64,000 nucleotides of DNA from Incurvaria masculella (taxonomy: Eukaryota; Arthropoda; Insecta; Lepidoptera; Incurvariidae). Shown piece after piece: positions 51,501-61,931 of the stretch (position 1 is the stretch's first letter; each line of letters opens with the position of its first letter). The stretch covers positions 4,785,021-4,849,020 of the forward strand of contig OX335642.1 of assembly GCA_946894095.1 (NCBI GenBank), read 5' to 3'. A program made the position numbers and the translations under genes. The notes under the pieces were generated by a model. The model was not told the origin of the DNA, did not search any database, and saw only the letters and a program-made list of their open reading frames with translations.

Positions 51501-54500
51501 GATCGTCGTTGTCATTGATGATGTCGATGTCGCGTCGCTTCCTCCGCCCGCGCTTCTCCTCCTTCTTGCGCGCCATCATTATCTCGAAGTCAGTCATGCC
51601 ACCCTCCAAGCTGTTGAATAACATAAATCGGGTGGTCAAGAATGAGGTGGGCACATGTTGGTTCCGGAGATGAAAGTCACCTCTTGTCACTTTGTCTTGA
51701 AATCTAAATTTAATCAAAATCACACGAAGGTCAATGTTTTTAAAAGAGTGAAAAGGGCCTCTTCTAAGAGCAAAGGCTAAGTCAATTCAGTTTATGAATT
51801 GACGTTGTGCATACGAAATATAAGCTGAGCCCCTAGTCCGACTTGTCACCTAAACTGGCGTTTACGAAACTTCAAAGTTACGTAAAAGTCTGTAAAGAAA
51901 AGTCCGACTAGTGGCTTTGGCGCCAACACTAAGCATAAAACCGGCTTGACGACTTCTTTGCCATCGTCCGCAAATCTAAAGCGTCTCTTCTGGAGCGTGT
52001 GGCATCATCGAATAATAAGATTGTTAAATGTATTTCTGATTATTTATATTATTGTGATTTTATTTTGTTTTAATCTGTTAATGCATGCTTTAATGTAATT
52101 TTAAATGTAAACATTTTAATGTAAACATAGTACTGTGTATTTTAATCTCTATCTCTTTCTTGAAATTTTATGAATTGTATAGTAAGTACATAACTCTATT
52201 TTATTTCTATTCTATGTCGATTTGTTTGATTTTGTCTGTTTGATTTTAATTTTAATTTTAATTTTTTTTTTTCTCCGTAAATCATGTAAATACATTTTTT
52301 AGGTTTATTATGCTAATGACTAGTAATTACTGTATATTTCATGTATTTAGGACTGTGTGCCTCAATAAAACATTTTATTTATTTATTTATATTTATATGA
52401 GGATATCAGAAGAAGCAGTAGACATTTGTTCCTTTAGTTTCCTTAAGGTGGCCCAACCCGGCGGGACGAACTCATTCGCGGGCACGGTACAAAACCGTGC
52501 TGTTGCGCTCTGGGACCTTCTCTGTTTAAAAAAAAAAGACAGGCTCCGTGATGAGGAAGATGCAACATGTCCACAAAAAAGTCAATGCATAGTGTATTAT
52601 TTGATAAGATTTACGAAATTTTTTATTACAAAACGACTTATAGCTAAAAGTAAACCACGACCGCTGTAGTCAAAAATCTAACAAAAACCAAATTGTTTAT
52701 AAATCTTGATAAAATAAGCTATGTCTGATGACTAATCTTTTTAAGATGTTATTACTTTATCATTGCGTAATCCACCTCCAAAGTTATTGTATAAAACGCG
52801 TGAAAAATTCGAACTTCGGACCTTATAACTTAGAAACCAAACACAATTTTACAATGCCAAGGGTCATCAGACATCTAGTTTAATCAAATAAAGCTATTTT
52901 GAGCAAAACTTGGGATCTCTGACAAGAAATATGGGCGTGATCTTCTTTCCCCGTTTGTATGGGGAGATGAGCGGGATGGGCCATCTTAAGGAACGACTAT
53001 CTACTGCATTTGCCAGGTCGCCCCCCCCCCCCCCATACCCTAGCCGTCACTGTGTCGCCATTCCCGTAGCGGCCTCCGACTCCATGTCGCCGTTCCAGCC
53101 GTGGCCGCAACTATGTCTCCGTTTCCCGTCGCGAAATTTTCTACTTACATCCGTTCCTCTTCTTCCAAATACGCTACCAGAGCGAAGGCACAGTACACTT
53201 CAGCCATTTTCGTTGAAATCACCAAGAAACTTTGCAATTCAATTCAATTCAATCAATAATTTCAATCGATTGCTTAGGAATTGCAATCCGCAGTCGAATT
53301 GTAAAGTGTTCAAAACACAACATACAGAGTAGAGATGTCAAACATTGCAATAAATTGCAATCGATTGGAATATTTGATGAATTATATTCAAAATAGCACT
53401 GATCAATGTAACAATATGTCCACAATCCAGTGAAATTGCAATGCATTTGCTTGAAATATGTTAGACCAGAAATTTCGCTAAAAGTTTCACGATTTCAAAT
53501 AACTTCTAAGTAAATGCACCGTAGTAAGCTACAAATTGCAATTATGGTAGGCTCTACGATATTTCGCAATGAACTTGTGAACAATGTTCCCATTTAAATC
53601 GCAGCGTACACATTTCAGCTGACAAACATGTTTTCAAAACGTATGCAGATTGACCGTCAGCATTTATTCAATGTCGAAGGTACGAAGAAATTAATAAAAA
53701 ACATGATCAATGTCCAGCAATTTTTGTTAGGTCATTCAGGTTTCTGTACACTTGCAATAATTTATTTCTTCACATAGGGTTCCGTACCCAAAGGGTGCCA
53801 ACGGAACCCTATTACCAAGCCTCCGCTGTCCGTCCGTCCGTCTGTCACATATCGTGTATTTATTTTGCCGCTATTACAAAAATAGGTCAAATAATAAATA
53901 ATAATAAGGGCCATACAAAAAATATTTTATTTTTGTGTTCAATATTGTACGATGGTTCGGAACCCTTCTTGTGTTAGTCCGACTCGCACTTGGCTGGTTT
54001 TATTATTTTGGTTTCATATTAAATATATGTTGTACATATTGCCTTAAATCAAAATTTAATTTAAATTGAAATATAAATTTCTCATGATCTCGAATGGGAA
54101 TCTCATATTATTGAATTCGTAAAGAGAGGCAACTATCTTCTCTATATGATACGAAAAACTTTCTCGTACATCACTGTAAAAAACCTACATTCGCCCTCTC
54201 CTAGAATATGCTTACCAGCTCTGGAACGGCTACGTCAGAAAAGATATTGACCTTTTGGAGAGAGTGCAGAGACGTGCAACTAAGATGGTGATGCCCCTTA
54301 AGAATAAGTCATATAAAAACCGATTTGATGCACTGGGCCTCACTATGCTAGAAGAAAGATGACTTAAATGAAACGAAGAAAGATGAATTAAAGTTTTGAA
54401 TGGACTTAATAATGGTTGGGTACATAAACTTCGAGCCACATTTACTATGAATAGTAATAAAAGACTTTGTGGATATTCTTTAAAACTAAACCAAAGAAGC

Positions 54501-57500
54501 TTCAACTCTAACCCAAGAAAGCATTTCTTATCTAACTGACACAAACAAACACATTACAAAAACCAAATAGAGTTCAAGTAAATATGCATTTTCGTATTAA
54601 GCATGTATGTCGTACGTCATTTACTTAAGTCAACCTAGGACCGGCTCTAGCGTCTGATACAAAATACGATTTTGGTGACGACGGCACTACGTTTGAATGT
54701 TCAATCTTTGCAGTCAAGGTCTGTAATGCAGGTATAGCGTTAAATAAATGTATGTAGGTATAATCTTAAATACTGTGTTAGTAGGAGGAATTGATTGCGG
54801 GAAGAGGGACTGTAGGAGAATTCCAAATTATGAGTATACAGCAGGTGGCGAAATTGGTTAGACACCATACCCGCGAATGGTATGTTTTGATGGTTCGGGT
54901 CCAGCCTTTTAGTATATTCGTAAAGTAGTTCTTTTTACAGGGATCTTTCTTAAATTATTGTGTCCTTACTTCACGGTCGATTATACATACATACATGTCA
55001 CATTCCTTGAAACTTCAAGTGTTGTGATATAGACACATCAGCAAGAGCTGCTAGCCTATAATAAAATCAAATAGGTTCATATAAAATCGGCGCTCTACTG
55101 TATTTTCATTACATTTAGCATTGACTGAAGATTGAGGAGGGCGGGGGGGGGGGGGGGGGAGTCACCTCGCGCTGTCCTTCTCCGGCGCCACCCCGTCGTC
55201 CGAGTCGCTGTCGGCCGCCGCGGCGCTCGTCTCCGTCTTCTCCTCGCCGTCGGCGGGCTGCGTCGCCGCTTTCTCCGCGCCGCCCTCGTCGTCCGAGTCC
55301 AGGACGGCAGTTCGCTTCTTCTTAACTGCATCTGTGTTCCGATACCATGTCAAGGTGGACGTAATTTTAGGGTGCTTACGGGCGTTAACACTTTGGGGGC
55401 CGTGTTTTTCATTCAGCTCAAGTTAGTCGTGCTCATAAAGCTGTGTTGCGTTAATATTATAATCTTGGGTGTGGTATTAGCTATCTATGTTACATAAAAA
55501 AGGTGTTATTGCGTAGCATATATGCCAGCACAATGTATATAGGATGTATTTGACGGTCGATCCTTTGTTTTTAAGCTTATGGCGTTTTATTGTTATCTTA
55601 GATAGAGAAAAACTCATTAAAATCTGACCAGAAATTTACGAGATATTTGCATTTGAATACTATAAAAACAGTGCATTTTCCAAGCATTTTATTAATGCAA
55701 ATTTTTTAACACCCTTTTAGACCGATTCTAAAATAATAAAAAAACATGATAAATGTGTTCGATATTGATTATGTGGTTTAAAAAAAGGATCGACGGTTGC
55801 CAGCCATATATAATATATAAACACCAGGTTTATAAAAAAAAGTTGTACGCACGTAAGAAGTTATGCTTCTTTGGCGGACCTAAAATTGTTTTTTTTAATG
55901 CTTTCAAACACATTTAAACTAAATCCAACAAGCAATAGACGTTGCACCGCAGGGGGCCTGTTTCTATATTGAAACAAATTACGTGCAACTTCATTGCAAG
56001 CGAAAAATTCACTCTGATCTGTTTTCCCAAACGCGTCCTAAGTATAACTTATAAAAAAAATAGATTCATATTCTTACATTCAATAAAATAAAATTATGCT
56101 CACTAGAAGGTGATTCCGACCCCGAACGTGATCTCGAACGTGACCTTGACTTGGACCTTGAGCGTGATCTGGACCTGGATCTTGACTTGGCTGATCCAGA
56201 CCTAGACCTTGACCTCGACTTGGATCGCGATCTGGACTTCGATCTTGACCTCGATTTAGATCTCGAACCGGACCGCGAACGGGATCGAGAACCCGATTTC
56301 GATCGCGATCTGGATTTCGATCGAGATCTGGATTTCGATCGTGATCTAGATTTGGATCTCGATCCGGATTTTGATCTGGAACGTGACCTCGAGTGTGATT
56401 TGGACTTTGATCTGGATTTGCGTGAACCGGAGCGGGATCGAGACCGGCTTTTTCTAGTCGCATCTGAAAAGTGTCAATCAAATTGAGATATGATTAGAAT
56501 AAATTAGAAATTGGCATTAGGCAGTGGGAAGTTGGAAATTAATGTTTGATCAAAATATTTCTACACATTTTAAAAATAGAATTACGCTGCTGAACATGCA
56601 CACAGAACACTATTCATTTAAAAATCTAATTTGTTAAAATGACATTTGGTATCTAATATTAGTTAACAAATATGTGTATCAGCATGATTTTGTTTAAAGA
56701 AAAATGTTTTCTGTTCCCACTAACTACGGAGAAAATACATTTTGTATGAAGATTTTATTTTTGCTTTCGTTTAACTTGGATTTAAATTATTTCATAGTCA
56801 ATTAATATCAGTCAGACACAGACATTAATTTCCTGATATTAGAAATAAAATTTCGAATAAATTGGAACAGTGGTTTTCAAAGGATTAGTAAACTACATTT
56901 GTATGGGGATTGTGATTTGTGTGCAATGATGCCATTTTCCTGCAAAGTAACAATTTTGTTGCAAACAGTCCAAGAGAATTTGGTAAAGTAATGTCAAAAA
57001 GATTAAAATTTAAATAGTTATTAATATAAATAATAAGTGTTCAAGACAACAAATGTAAAAAGATATAAGCGACAGTACAGCTCGTGGTGTAAGGCACAAA
57101 GGACTTGGCCTTCATACGAGAGGTTATTGATTCAAATCCTTCCCCCAATCATGCACCACTTTCTTTCTCTTTCTGAGTTGGATAAGTGCATTCCGTTACA
57201 AATTCTAGCTGTTCCATGGTTCGGAACTGTAGGCCCCCTTCCCTTACTAGGTGGTAGGTTTAAGCTTGCCAGTTTCTTACCACTGCATTGGATAAAACTC
57301 TGGTTGAAGCGGCAATGAAAAATTGTTTGTGTTTTCCATCCAGTTCAATGTGACTGTGCCATACGACGAAAGGCACGGCTCCTAGTTCCCATGTGATGTG
57401 TTGAGCCAACAGCAGGTATAGTCCAGCATGTCTGTTACACAACAAGAACTCACCTTTTGGAGAATTTGGAGCCGATTTAGGTCTAGATCCAGATCGTGAT

Positions 57501-60500
57501 CTCACAGATCCAGATCTGGACCGAGATTTAGCTTTAGAGACACTCCGTGATCTGGATTTAGGTCTGGATGCACTGCGAGATCTGGACTTAGGCCTGGAAC
57601 CACTTCTGGACCTCGCACGAGATCCACTCCGCGACCTTGACGTCTTTCTGGAACCAGACCTGCAACATTTTTTGTTCAAATAAATATTTTATGATATTAA
57701 CAGTGTTTCCATATTTTGCTCCACACAAATCAGATTTTTAAATCTGGCCTTCAATAAGAATACAAATATATTGAAAGTGGTATCAAATGAATGTACTAGT
57801 CCAGTCATTTATACAGCGCACAGCAGGTTTTTTAAATATTTGGTTGAATTTAGGAAACATGGCGATTTTTTGATAAATTTCTGGTTTTCAAGGCAAAACC
57901 GTAAAAAAATCGATAAAATAGCCCAAGTGCGAGATTTTCAATAAGCAAATAAAATGTAATGTTTACTAAAACTTTGTGTTATTTGAAAAACAATGACCAT
58001 CATTTTTGATATTTTTACGCCACTCGTCGCTCGATTCACCGTCGCATGAATCTCGATTGGGATTAGTAGAAAAACACTCCTCTTACGAGTCCACTAATCA
58101 AAATAATTTCAAAACTCACAAACTTCATAATTTTTACCTGCAGTCTTAAAACTGTGAAATAAAAATTTCAACGGATTTTCCCCCCTTTCAAATCTTCGAA
58201 GTAGTATCAAGAAGTGGCGTGGGGACTTGCTTCCTTACCACCATCATGCACCACTTTCGTTCTCTACCTGAGTTGGATAAGTGTATTTCGAAATGCCAGC
58301 CATTCCACGGTTTGTAATCAGTGCTAACATCGCATTTTTGTCCATGTTTTCCATCGAGTTCAATCTAGCCGTGTACATAAAGGGAAGGTCATGTCATGGC
58401 ACCTAATTCCTTCGAGAGTTCGGTGTGGTGGTACTAGCCATCCATTTCCAGTAACACGCAAAAGTGTGCAAAATTGACAATGACCTAGATCTGGCCGATC
58501 CGCTCCTCGACCTGGGCCGAGAGCCCGAGCGAGACGGCGCCGACCCGGAGCGAGAGCGCGAGCGGGACTTCCTATTGGAGCCGGAACGCGAGCGTGACCT
58601 GCTCTTTCGAGACGCATCTAGAACAAGGAAAAAACAGACACTGCAGTTTACACAATTTGAGGATGCATTCCTCCGCACAACATCTAATTAATGTAATGTT
58701 TTGAAAACTTACGGTTTTACGGTGTGCAATGCTGTGCTTGGCCGACATGTTTAAGTGAAGGTGTAAATCTAAGAACATATCTAATTACTGTGGCACCCGA
58801 CGATCTCGGTAGGACGGAAGCAGCACGCAAAATTCGGTCGTATGGGGGCAGCGTAGCCACTTTTATATACAATGGCGGCAGCGCCGGCTAATGAGATTTT
58901 CTTGAGTTCCAACAAAACATAAGAACATCACAGGGCGCTATTTAGTGCAACGAACATTCGATGTTGCATGTCCCAAATTCGTAAGCGAACTAACTACACT
59001 ACGACATTTTTCAGTGACTCGTGGCTACGCCGCCGCCATATGAATGACTTTCGATTGCTACTCCTGTCCTTCCATGCTTGCTGGGAAATGCCAATGGTGG
59101 TTTCTCAATACTGCTTACAACAGCTCGTAGTCTAGGGGCTAGGGGACTTGCCTTTTATCCGAGAGGTCTGGGAAATTGACTTTTCTTTACGATTTACGTA
59201 GGTACTAAGAGTGTATCATTCCACGCTGCACAAGAAACTAATATTATAGATAGAGCAGCGGAGAGCAGTGTTACCCAGAACCAACGAAACAAATCGAGAT
59301 TAATATAAAGGCCTGTACCGTTTTTGGCAGGCGAATTGGAACCGGACCGAAGGGAATTTGATCTGGAGCGCGGGGAGCCCGGTGCAGACTTGGTGGGGCT
59401 TCCCGGAGAAGCTACCGCCGTCCTGCCTTGACCTGCAAGTAAATTTACATAGACTTTATTAGTGGCCTCGACCACGATCGGCTCGTAGCCTAGTGGCGCG
59501 GGGACTGGCCTAGCGGACCAGAGGCCCGGGTTCAATACCAACTTGCACCACTGTCTTTCTCTTTCAGAGTTCGATAAGTGCATTTCGTCACGAATGCGAG
59601 CTGCTCCATGGTTCGGAATCCATGTAAAACTGTAGGTCCCCTTCCCCTACTAGGTGGTAGGGTTTAAGCCCGCCCGGGTTGGTACCATCGCATTGGATGA
59701 AAAGATGGTCGAAGCGGCAATGAAAAATTGTCCGTGTTTTCCATCCAGTTCAATGTAGCCGTGCTCATAAAGGGAAGGTCCTGGTATGGCACCTAATTCC
59801 TTCGGGAATGTGGTGTATTGGGCTAATACCATAACGGTAGTTGTGTGGTATTAGCCATCCATGTCAGGTCGCATAAAAAAAAACCATCGAGATCTTTAAC
59901 TGAGCCCTAGTCCCAATTGTCACCAACATTTTGTAAATGTATGGAGAAATTAAAGAGCACGCGCAGTCAAGCGAACTAACATTTGCGAGTCCTAGATTGA
60001 TTTTGACAGCTTACTCACCGTCACCGTAAATACATTGACGTTGCCGTTTACGCCGACTTCGCATTTTCATACAAATCGGAAGTCCGAGTTTGACTTTGAC
60101 AGCTTGAAGAAGTAAAACCACAGATTATCTAGTAAAAACTTGCAAGGAGTTCGTAACTTCGAAGCTCCTCCATGTGAGATTGGGTGAGATTTAACGTCTT
60201 AAGTAATCAATGGATGCCCCCAAACAAGTAATGGCAATACAACTCACTATTTGGAGAATTTGGTGCTGATTTTGGTCTTGATCCAGATCGTGATCTCACA
60301 GATCCGGATTTGGACCGAGATTTAGCTTTTGAGCCACTTCGTGATCTGGATTTCGGCCTGGATACACTGCGAGATCTGGACTTAGGCCTGGAACCACTCC
60401 TGGACCTCGCATGAGATCCACTCCGCGACCTTGATGTCTTTCTAGAACCAGACCTGCAATAGGTGTTTTTTTAAATATATTTTAAGATACTGAAAAGCCT

Positions 60501-61000
60501 TTTAGTCACATCAATGCCAAACTCAGTAATCGTACTTTAATTCAGCATTCTGGTCTAGATATGAGACTATGAAATCTTTTATTTTAGTTTATGGAAAAAA
60601 GATCTCATAACTTTTGAAAATTTCACCAAAGTTTTTATGGTGAAAGCTCAAATTTTGAGTTTGTGACTAAAAAATGATAAATTTATATGCTATAACAATT
60701 AACTTTTTTAAATTTTGAAAATCAAATGCCCCTCCACTACAGTCGGTGTACACAAGCGCAAACATAAAGACCGATAGAATTATCTTCAATGGTAAAATAA
60801 CCAACTAAAAAACCAGGGTCAGTTCAATAACAAAATTAACAATGACCTTGATCTGGCCGATCCGCTTCTGGACCTGGGCCGCGAGCCCGAGCGGGAGCGC
60901 GCCGACCCGGAGCGAGAGCGCGAGCGGGACTTCGATGGAGAGCGCGACTTGGACTTGTTGGAGCCGGACCGTGACCGCGATCTGCTCTTTCGAGATGCAT
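45566..61000 (-). CDS. IWS1: IWS1, Spt6-interacting transcription elongation factor (13 exons in window; 5' end missing)
   Basis: Minus-strand exons: 61000-60847, 60453-60248, 59432-59319, 58617-58485, 57659-57454, 56463-56104, 55331-55166, 51610-51460, 50856-50644, 49778-49616, 48494-48368, 46348-46237 and 45688-45566. All twelve junctions keep phase, giving 741 residues. The first seven exons encode a disordered region dominated by RS/KS dipeptides, then an acidic segment ([10 protein letters not shown]). The last six give the conserved part: [12 protein letters not shown], the TFIIS N-terminal-like domain ([44 protein letters not shown]), [17 protein letters not shown] and the basic end [14 protein letters not shown]1 binds Spt6 on elongating RNA polymerase II and links it to mRNA processing and export. 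Two exon pairs in the RS part are duplicated. The upstream exon(s) were not found up to 64000. Confidence 0.92.
45805..46228 (+). repeat. two diverged SINE fragments in the last IWS1 intron
   Basis: 45805-45945 (GCGAGCTGCTCCATGGTTCA, CTAGGTGGTAGGGTTAGG) and 46035-46228 (TGCCATCGCGTTGAATGC, GGCACCTAATTCCTTAATGC, GTCCAGTTACATAAAAA) match body and tail of the full SINE. Confidence 0.6.
46371..46437 (-). repeat. 75-bp dispersed repeat, copy 3
   Basis: On plus: ACTAGCCGAGGTACCCGGC ... TGATGTCGGGCCGAATTTT, the reverse complement order of 1103-1177. Confidence 0.55.
46453..47281. repeat. recent 414-bp tandem duplication in an IWS1 intron
   Basis: Copies at 46453-46866 and 46867-47281 start TTTATCAATACATTATGAAA and end GGGAGTTTGTGTGT. 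They differ only by a few bases and the length of an A-tract. They include GTGCCACCCTTAGTTGGGCT and GGCCTCTCATGCTTGCGGGC. No ORF. Confidence 0.9.
47555..47850 (+). repeat. SINE with 5S-rRNA-like head
   Basis: The head contains GTGAAGCACCTCTGAGCGC and GTTCTGGATGGGTGACCA, close to the internal control region of 5S rRNA (AAGCA...GAGCG, then TGGATGGGTGACCG). After GGCCGTGGTTTGGATTCC it continues into the same body as the tRNA-headed copies (CCATGTAAAACTG, GGTTGGTACCATCGCGTTGA, GTTTTCCATCCAGTTCAATG). It ends near GGAAGGTCCTTTTAG, immediately followed by another SINE. Confidence 0.65.
47852..48262 (+). mobile_element. SINE, tRNA-type head, near full length
   Basis: Head: GCTCGTAGCCTAGTGGCGCG (box A TAGCCTAGTGGC) and CCCGGGTTCAATACC (box B). 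Body and tail match 59478-59883 base for base over long stretches, ending ATGTCAGGTCGCTT and an A-tract. In an IWS1 intron, opposite strand to the gene. A loose tail fragment follows at 48262-48356. Confidence 0.8.
49066..49170 (+). repeat. repeat shared with 58911-59015
   Basis: TCGAGTTCCGACGACAC, CACAGGACCCTATTTATTGC, ACATTCGATGTTG and GCGAACTAACTACA recur at 58911-59015 in the same orientation. Both are in IWS1 introns. Confidence 0.6.
49219..49347. mobile_element. 129-bp MITE
   Basis: The left end ACGCCCGGTTCCACCACCTC and the right end read in reverse ACGCCTGTTTTCACCACCTC continue into CAGCTAT on both arms; the inner ACTTTCGGTT pairs as well. No clear target duplication. Confidence 0.7.
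49440..49570 (-). pseudogene. LINE ORF2 3'-end remnant (CR1/L2/Jockey type)
   Basis: Minus-strand frames give [12 protein letters not shown] and, shifted, [15 protein letters not shown], the hallmark C-terminus of CR1/L2-like reverse transcriptases (NR.V..WN.LP...V...NSFKNRLDK). It ends 46 bp before IWS1 exon 49616-49778. Confidence 0.6.
50030..50380. mobile_element. 351-bp MITE with about 60-bp terminal inverted repeats
   Basis: The left arm begins GAGCCGGTAGTCTCAGTTGT and runs through CACCTAAATTGGCGTTACGG to GATCGACTGGCGTTTTC; the right arm is the inverted copy ending AACTTAGACTACCGGCTC. The interior has ACGGCAACGTCGACGTATTT. A second, partial copy lies directly beside it in reverse (50400-50615), others at 59900-60175 and 51820-51905. 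Confidence 0.75.
50400..50615. repeat. partial inverted copy of the 50030 MITE family
   Basis: GCCGTAAATACGTCGACGTT, GCCGTTTACGCCGACTCCGC and TAAACGCCAATTTAGGTG match the neighbouring element in reverse. It ends 29 bp before IWS1 exon 50644-50856. Confidence 0.65.
51820..52440. other. IWS1 intron sequence with repeat fragments
   Basis: A fragment of the 50030 family at 51820-51905 (GAGCCCCTAGTCCGACTTGT, CACCTAAACTGGCGTTTACG), then very AT-rich DNA ending in TTTATTTATTTATTTATATT at 52375-52395. Confidence 0.5.
52443..52989 (+). mobile_element. TTAA-flanked MITE, copy 3 (547 bp)
   Basis: TTAA at 52443-52446 and 52986-52989. Ends AAGGTGGCCCAACCCGGCG and, in reverse, AAGATGGCCCATCCCGC. The interior follows 22818-23389 closely (GGGCACGGTACAAAACCG, AGGCTCCGTGATGAGGAAGA, GGGCGTGATCTTCTTTCC). 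In an IWS1 intron. Confidence 0.75.
53000..53770. other. IWS1 intron spacer
   Basis: A poly(C) run (53022-53036) and a 140-codon frame at 52910-53332 with no domain. No gene or clear repeat seen. Confidence 0.45.
53774..54001 (-). repeat. GAGTCGGACTCG-family repeat in an IWS1 intron
   Basis: On plus: ATAGGGTTCCGTACCCAAAG, GGTGCCAACGGAACCCTATT, TGTCCGTCCGTCCGTCTGTC, then GTTCGGAACCCTTC and TAGTCCGACTCGCACTTGGC. Complete but internally short. Confidence 0.75.
54195..54540 (+). pseudogene. CR1/L2-like LINE reverse transcriptase 3' fragment
   Basis: Plus-strand reading [57 protein letters not shown], then a stop and [17 protein letters not shown]. The RPLLEYA..W and RVQRRATK words are typical of CR1/L2-group ORF2 proteins. 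At least one in-frame stop. In an IWS1 intron, antisense. Confidence 0.75.
54845..54915 (+). pseudogene. tRNA-like sequence (pseudogene or SINE head)
   Basis: A perfect box A consensus (TGGCGAAATTGG), a 6-bp anticodon stem (CATACC / GGTATG) and a near box B (GGTTCGGGTCC). The acceptor stem does not pair and position 33 is not T, so it is not a working tRNA. Confidence 0.4.
55545..55800. repeat. palindromic repeat related to 37770-38560
   Basis: CTTATGGCGTTTTATTGTTA, ATCTGACCAGAAATTTACGA, GATATTTGCATTTGAATAC and CAGTGCATTTTCCA match the right part of the 37770-38560 repeat. Confidence 0.5.
56641..56908. repeat. palindromic repeat, copy 2 of the 3524-3839 family
   Basis: TTTGGTATCTAATATTAG, ACATTAATTTCCTGATATTA, GAACAGTGGTTTTCAAAGGA and TAGTAAACTACATTTGTATG parallel the 3524-3839 repeat. 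In an IWS1 intron. Confidence 0.55.
57080..57440 (+). repeat. old SINE copy
   Basis: A degenerate head (CTCGTGGTGTAAGGCACAAA, GATTCAAATCC) and body (TCTTTCTGAGTTGGATAAGT, GCTGTTCCATGGTTCGGAAC, CCCTTACTAGGTGGTAGG, CGGCAATGAAAAATTG). Many substitutions. It ends just before IWS1 exon 57454-57659. Another old copy is at 58222-58460. Confidence 0.65.
57665..58220. other. IWS1 intron spacer
   Basis: AT-rich, nothing recognised. Confidence 0.4.
58911..59015 (+). repeat. repeat shared with 49066-49170
   Basis: TTGAGTTCCAACAAAACATA, CACAGGGCGCTATTTAGTGC, ACATTCGATGTTGCATGTCC and GCGAACTAACTACACTAC. Flanks differ from the other copy. Confidence 0.6.
59478..59883 (+). mobile_element. SINE, tRNA-type head, full length reference copy
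   Basis: About 406 bp. The head GGCTCGTAGCCTAGTGGCGC has box A (TAGCCTAGTGGC) and CCCGGGTTCAATACC has box B. Then a body with TTCGATAAGTGCATTTCGTC, GAGCTGCTCCATGGTTCGGA, CCCGCCCGGGTTGGTACCAT and GCTCATAAAGGGAAGGTCCT, a tail TAGCCATCCATGTCAGGTCG, and an A-tract. Transcribed by Pol III in principle and mobilised by a LINE. In an IWS1 intron, antisense. Confidence 0.85.
59900..60175. repeat. partial copy of the 50030 MITE family
   Basis: TGAGCCCTAGTCCCAATTGT, CACCGTCACCGTAAATACAT, TTGCCGTTTACGCCGACTTC and TGACAGCTTGAAGAAGTAAA match 50030-50615. Confidence 0.65.
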
Positions 61001-61689
61001 CTAGAACAAGAAATACACAGAAACTGAAGCGAAGACAAGTCGAGTGTGAAACTTTTCACATTCATGTTCAATGTCTGCTATTTTTTTTATTGAGGTTGTG
61101 ATAACACCTTATTGCATTCAGTTCCATTATGGCGTAACTGAAACCATATTTTATAATTTTTAAAAATAATTACTTCTTATTTTGGAACTTCTGTTTTTAA
61201 AAGAATTGGTGGTGGGTGCTTGAACGACATCTTCTGGCAGCTTGATTTCAAAAAAATTACAGATGCATTGATGGTCTAGCTACATTTTAAACCTATAACA
61301 GTAAATATCTGCACTCTTATTCTGTGTTCAAACTGTTTTTTATGTAAGTTTATAAATATTTGTCTAATTTGAGAACACAAAACACCAGAGACTGTCAGTT
61401 TTATCTTTAAATTATAGCTAGACCATCTTCATCATACTTTTTTGATTATCTAAAATTGTTGTTGTTATTTTTAAATACAATTAAATGTTGTCTTATTTAC
61501 TATCTTATCAAACTTAACGCAATCGGCTCTTACCACACCTTTAAGGTTTATTAACAAGAATATCACTCAAACATGAACAACACAAATAGAGGACAATAGA
61601 CTGAGCGCATTCTTGATGCCAGACCAACATAACTTTTGCTAATATTCTTTTATTTTTTTATCTATTTATTTATTTGATGAACGAGCAGC

Positions 61690-61870
61690 CTAAGCTGATG
61701 TGTTCATGTCTGGGTTCACTGGTGCTTTGATATTACGGTTACTTTAGTTTAGTGTTTTTAGGTGTTTGTCAAGCCTGTTTTTAAAAGAATTGGTGGTGGG
61801 TGCTTGAACGACATCTTCTGGCAGCTTGTTTCACATTTCCACTGCTCTATTCGATAGTAAGTGTTGTTTA
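61690..61870 (-). pseudogene. LINE ORF2 3'-end remnant
   Basis: Minus-strand reading LLSNRAVEM, a stop, then NKLPEDVVQAPTTNSFKNRL and DKHLKTL: the CR1/L2-type C-terminus. A 65-bp piece of the same sequence (GTTTTTAAAAGAATTGGTGG, TGCTTGAACGACATCTTCTG) is repeated at 61195-61255. Confidence 0.7.
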
Positions 61871-61931
61871 TGGTTGGATTAATTGGTTGGGTTATTTTAT
61901 GGCTGGAAATGATACTTTATCTTGTAACTTC

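Noticed and set aside
56151..56486. Asp/Leu/Arg repeat protein on the plus strand
   Set aside because: It is the exact antisense of the IWS1 RS-repeat exon; the minus-strand frame joins correctly to both neighbouring exons.
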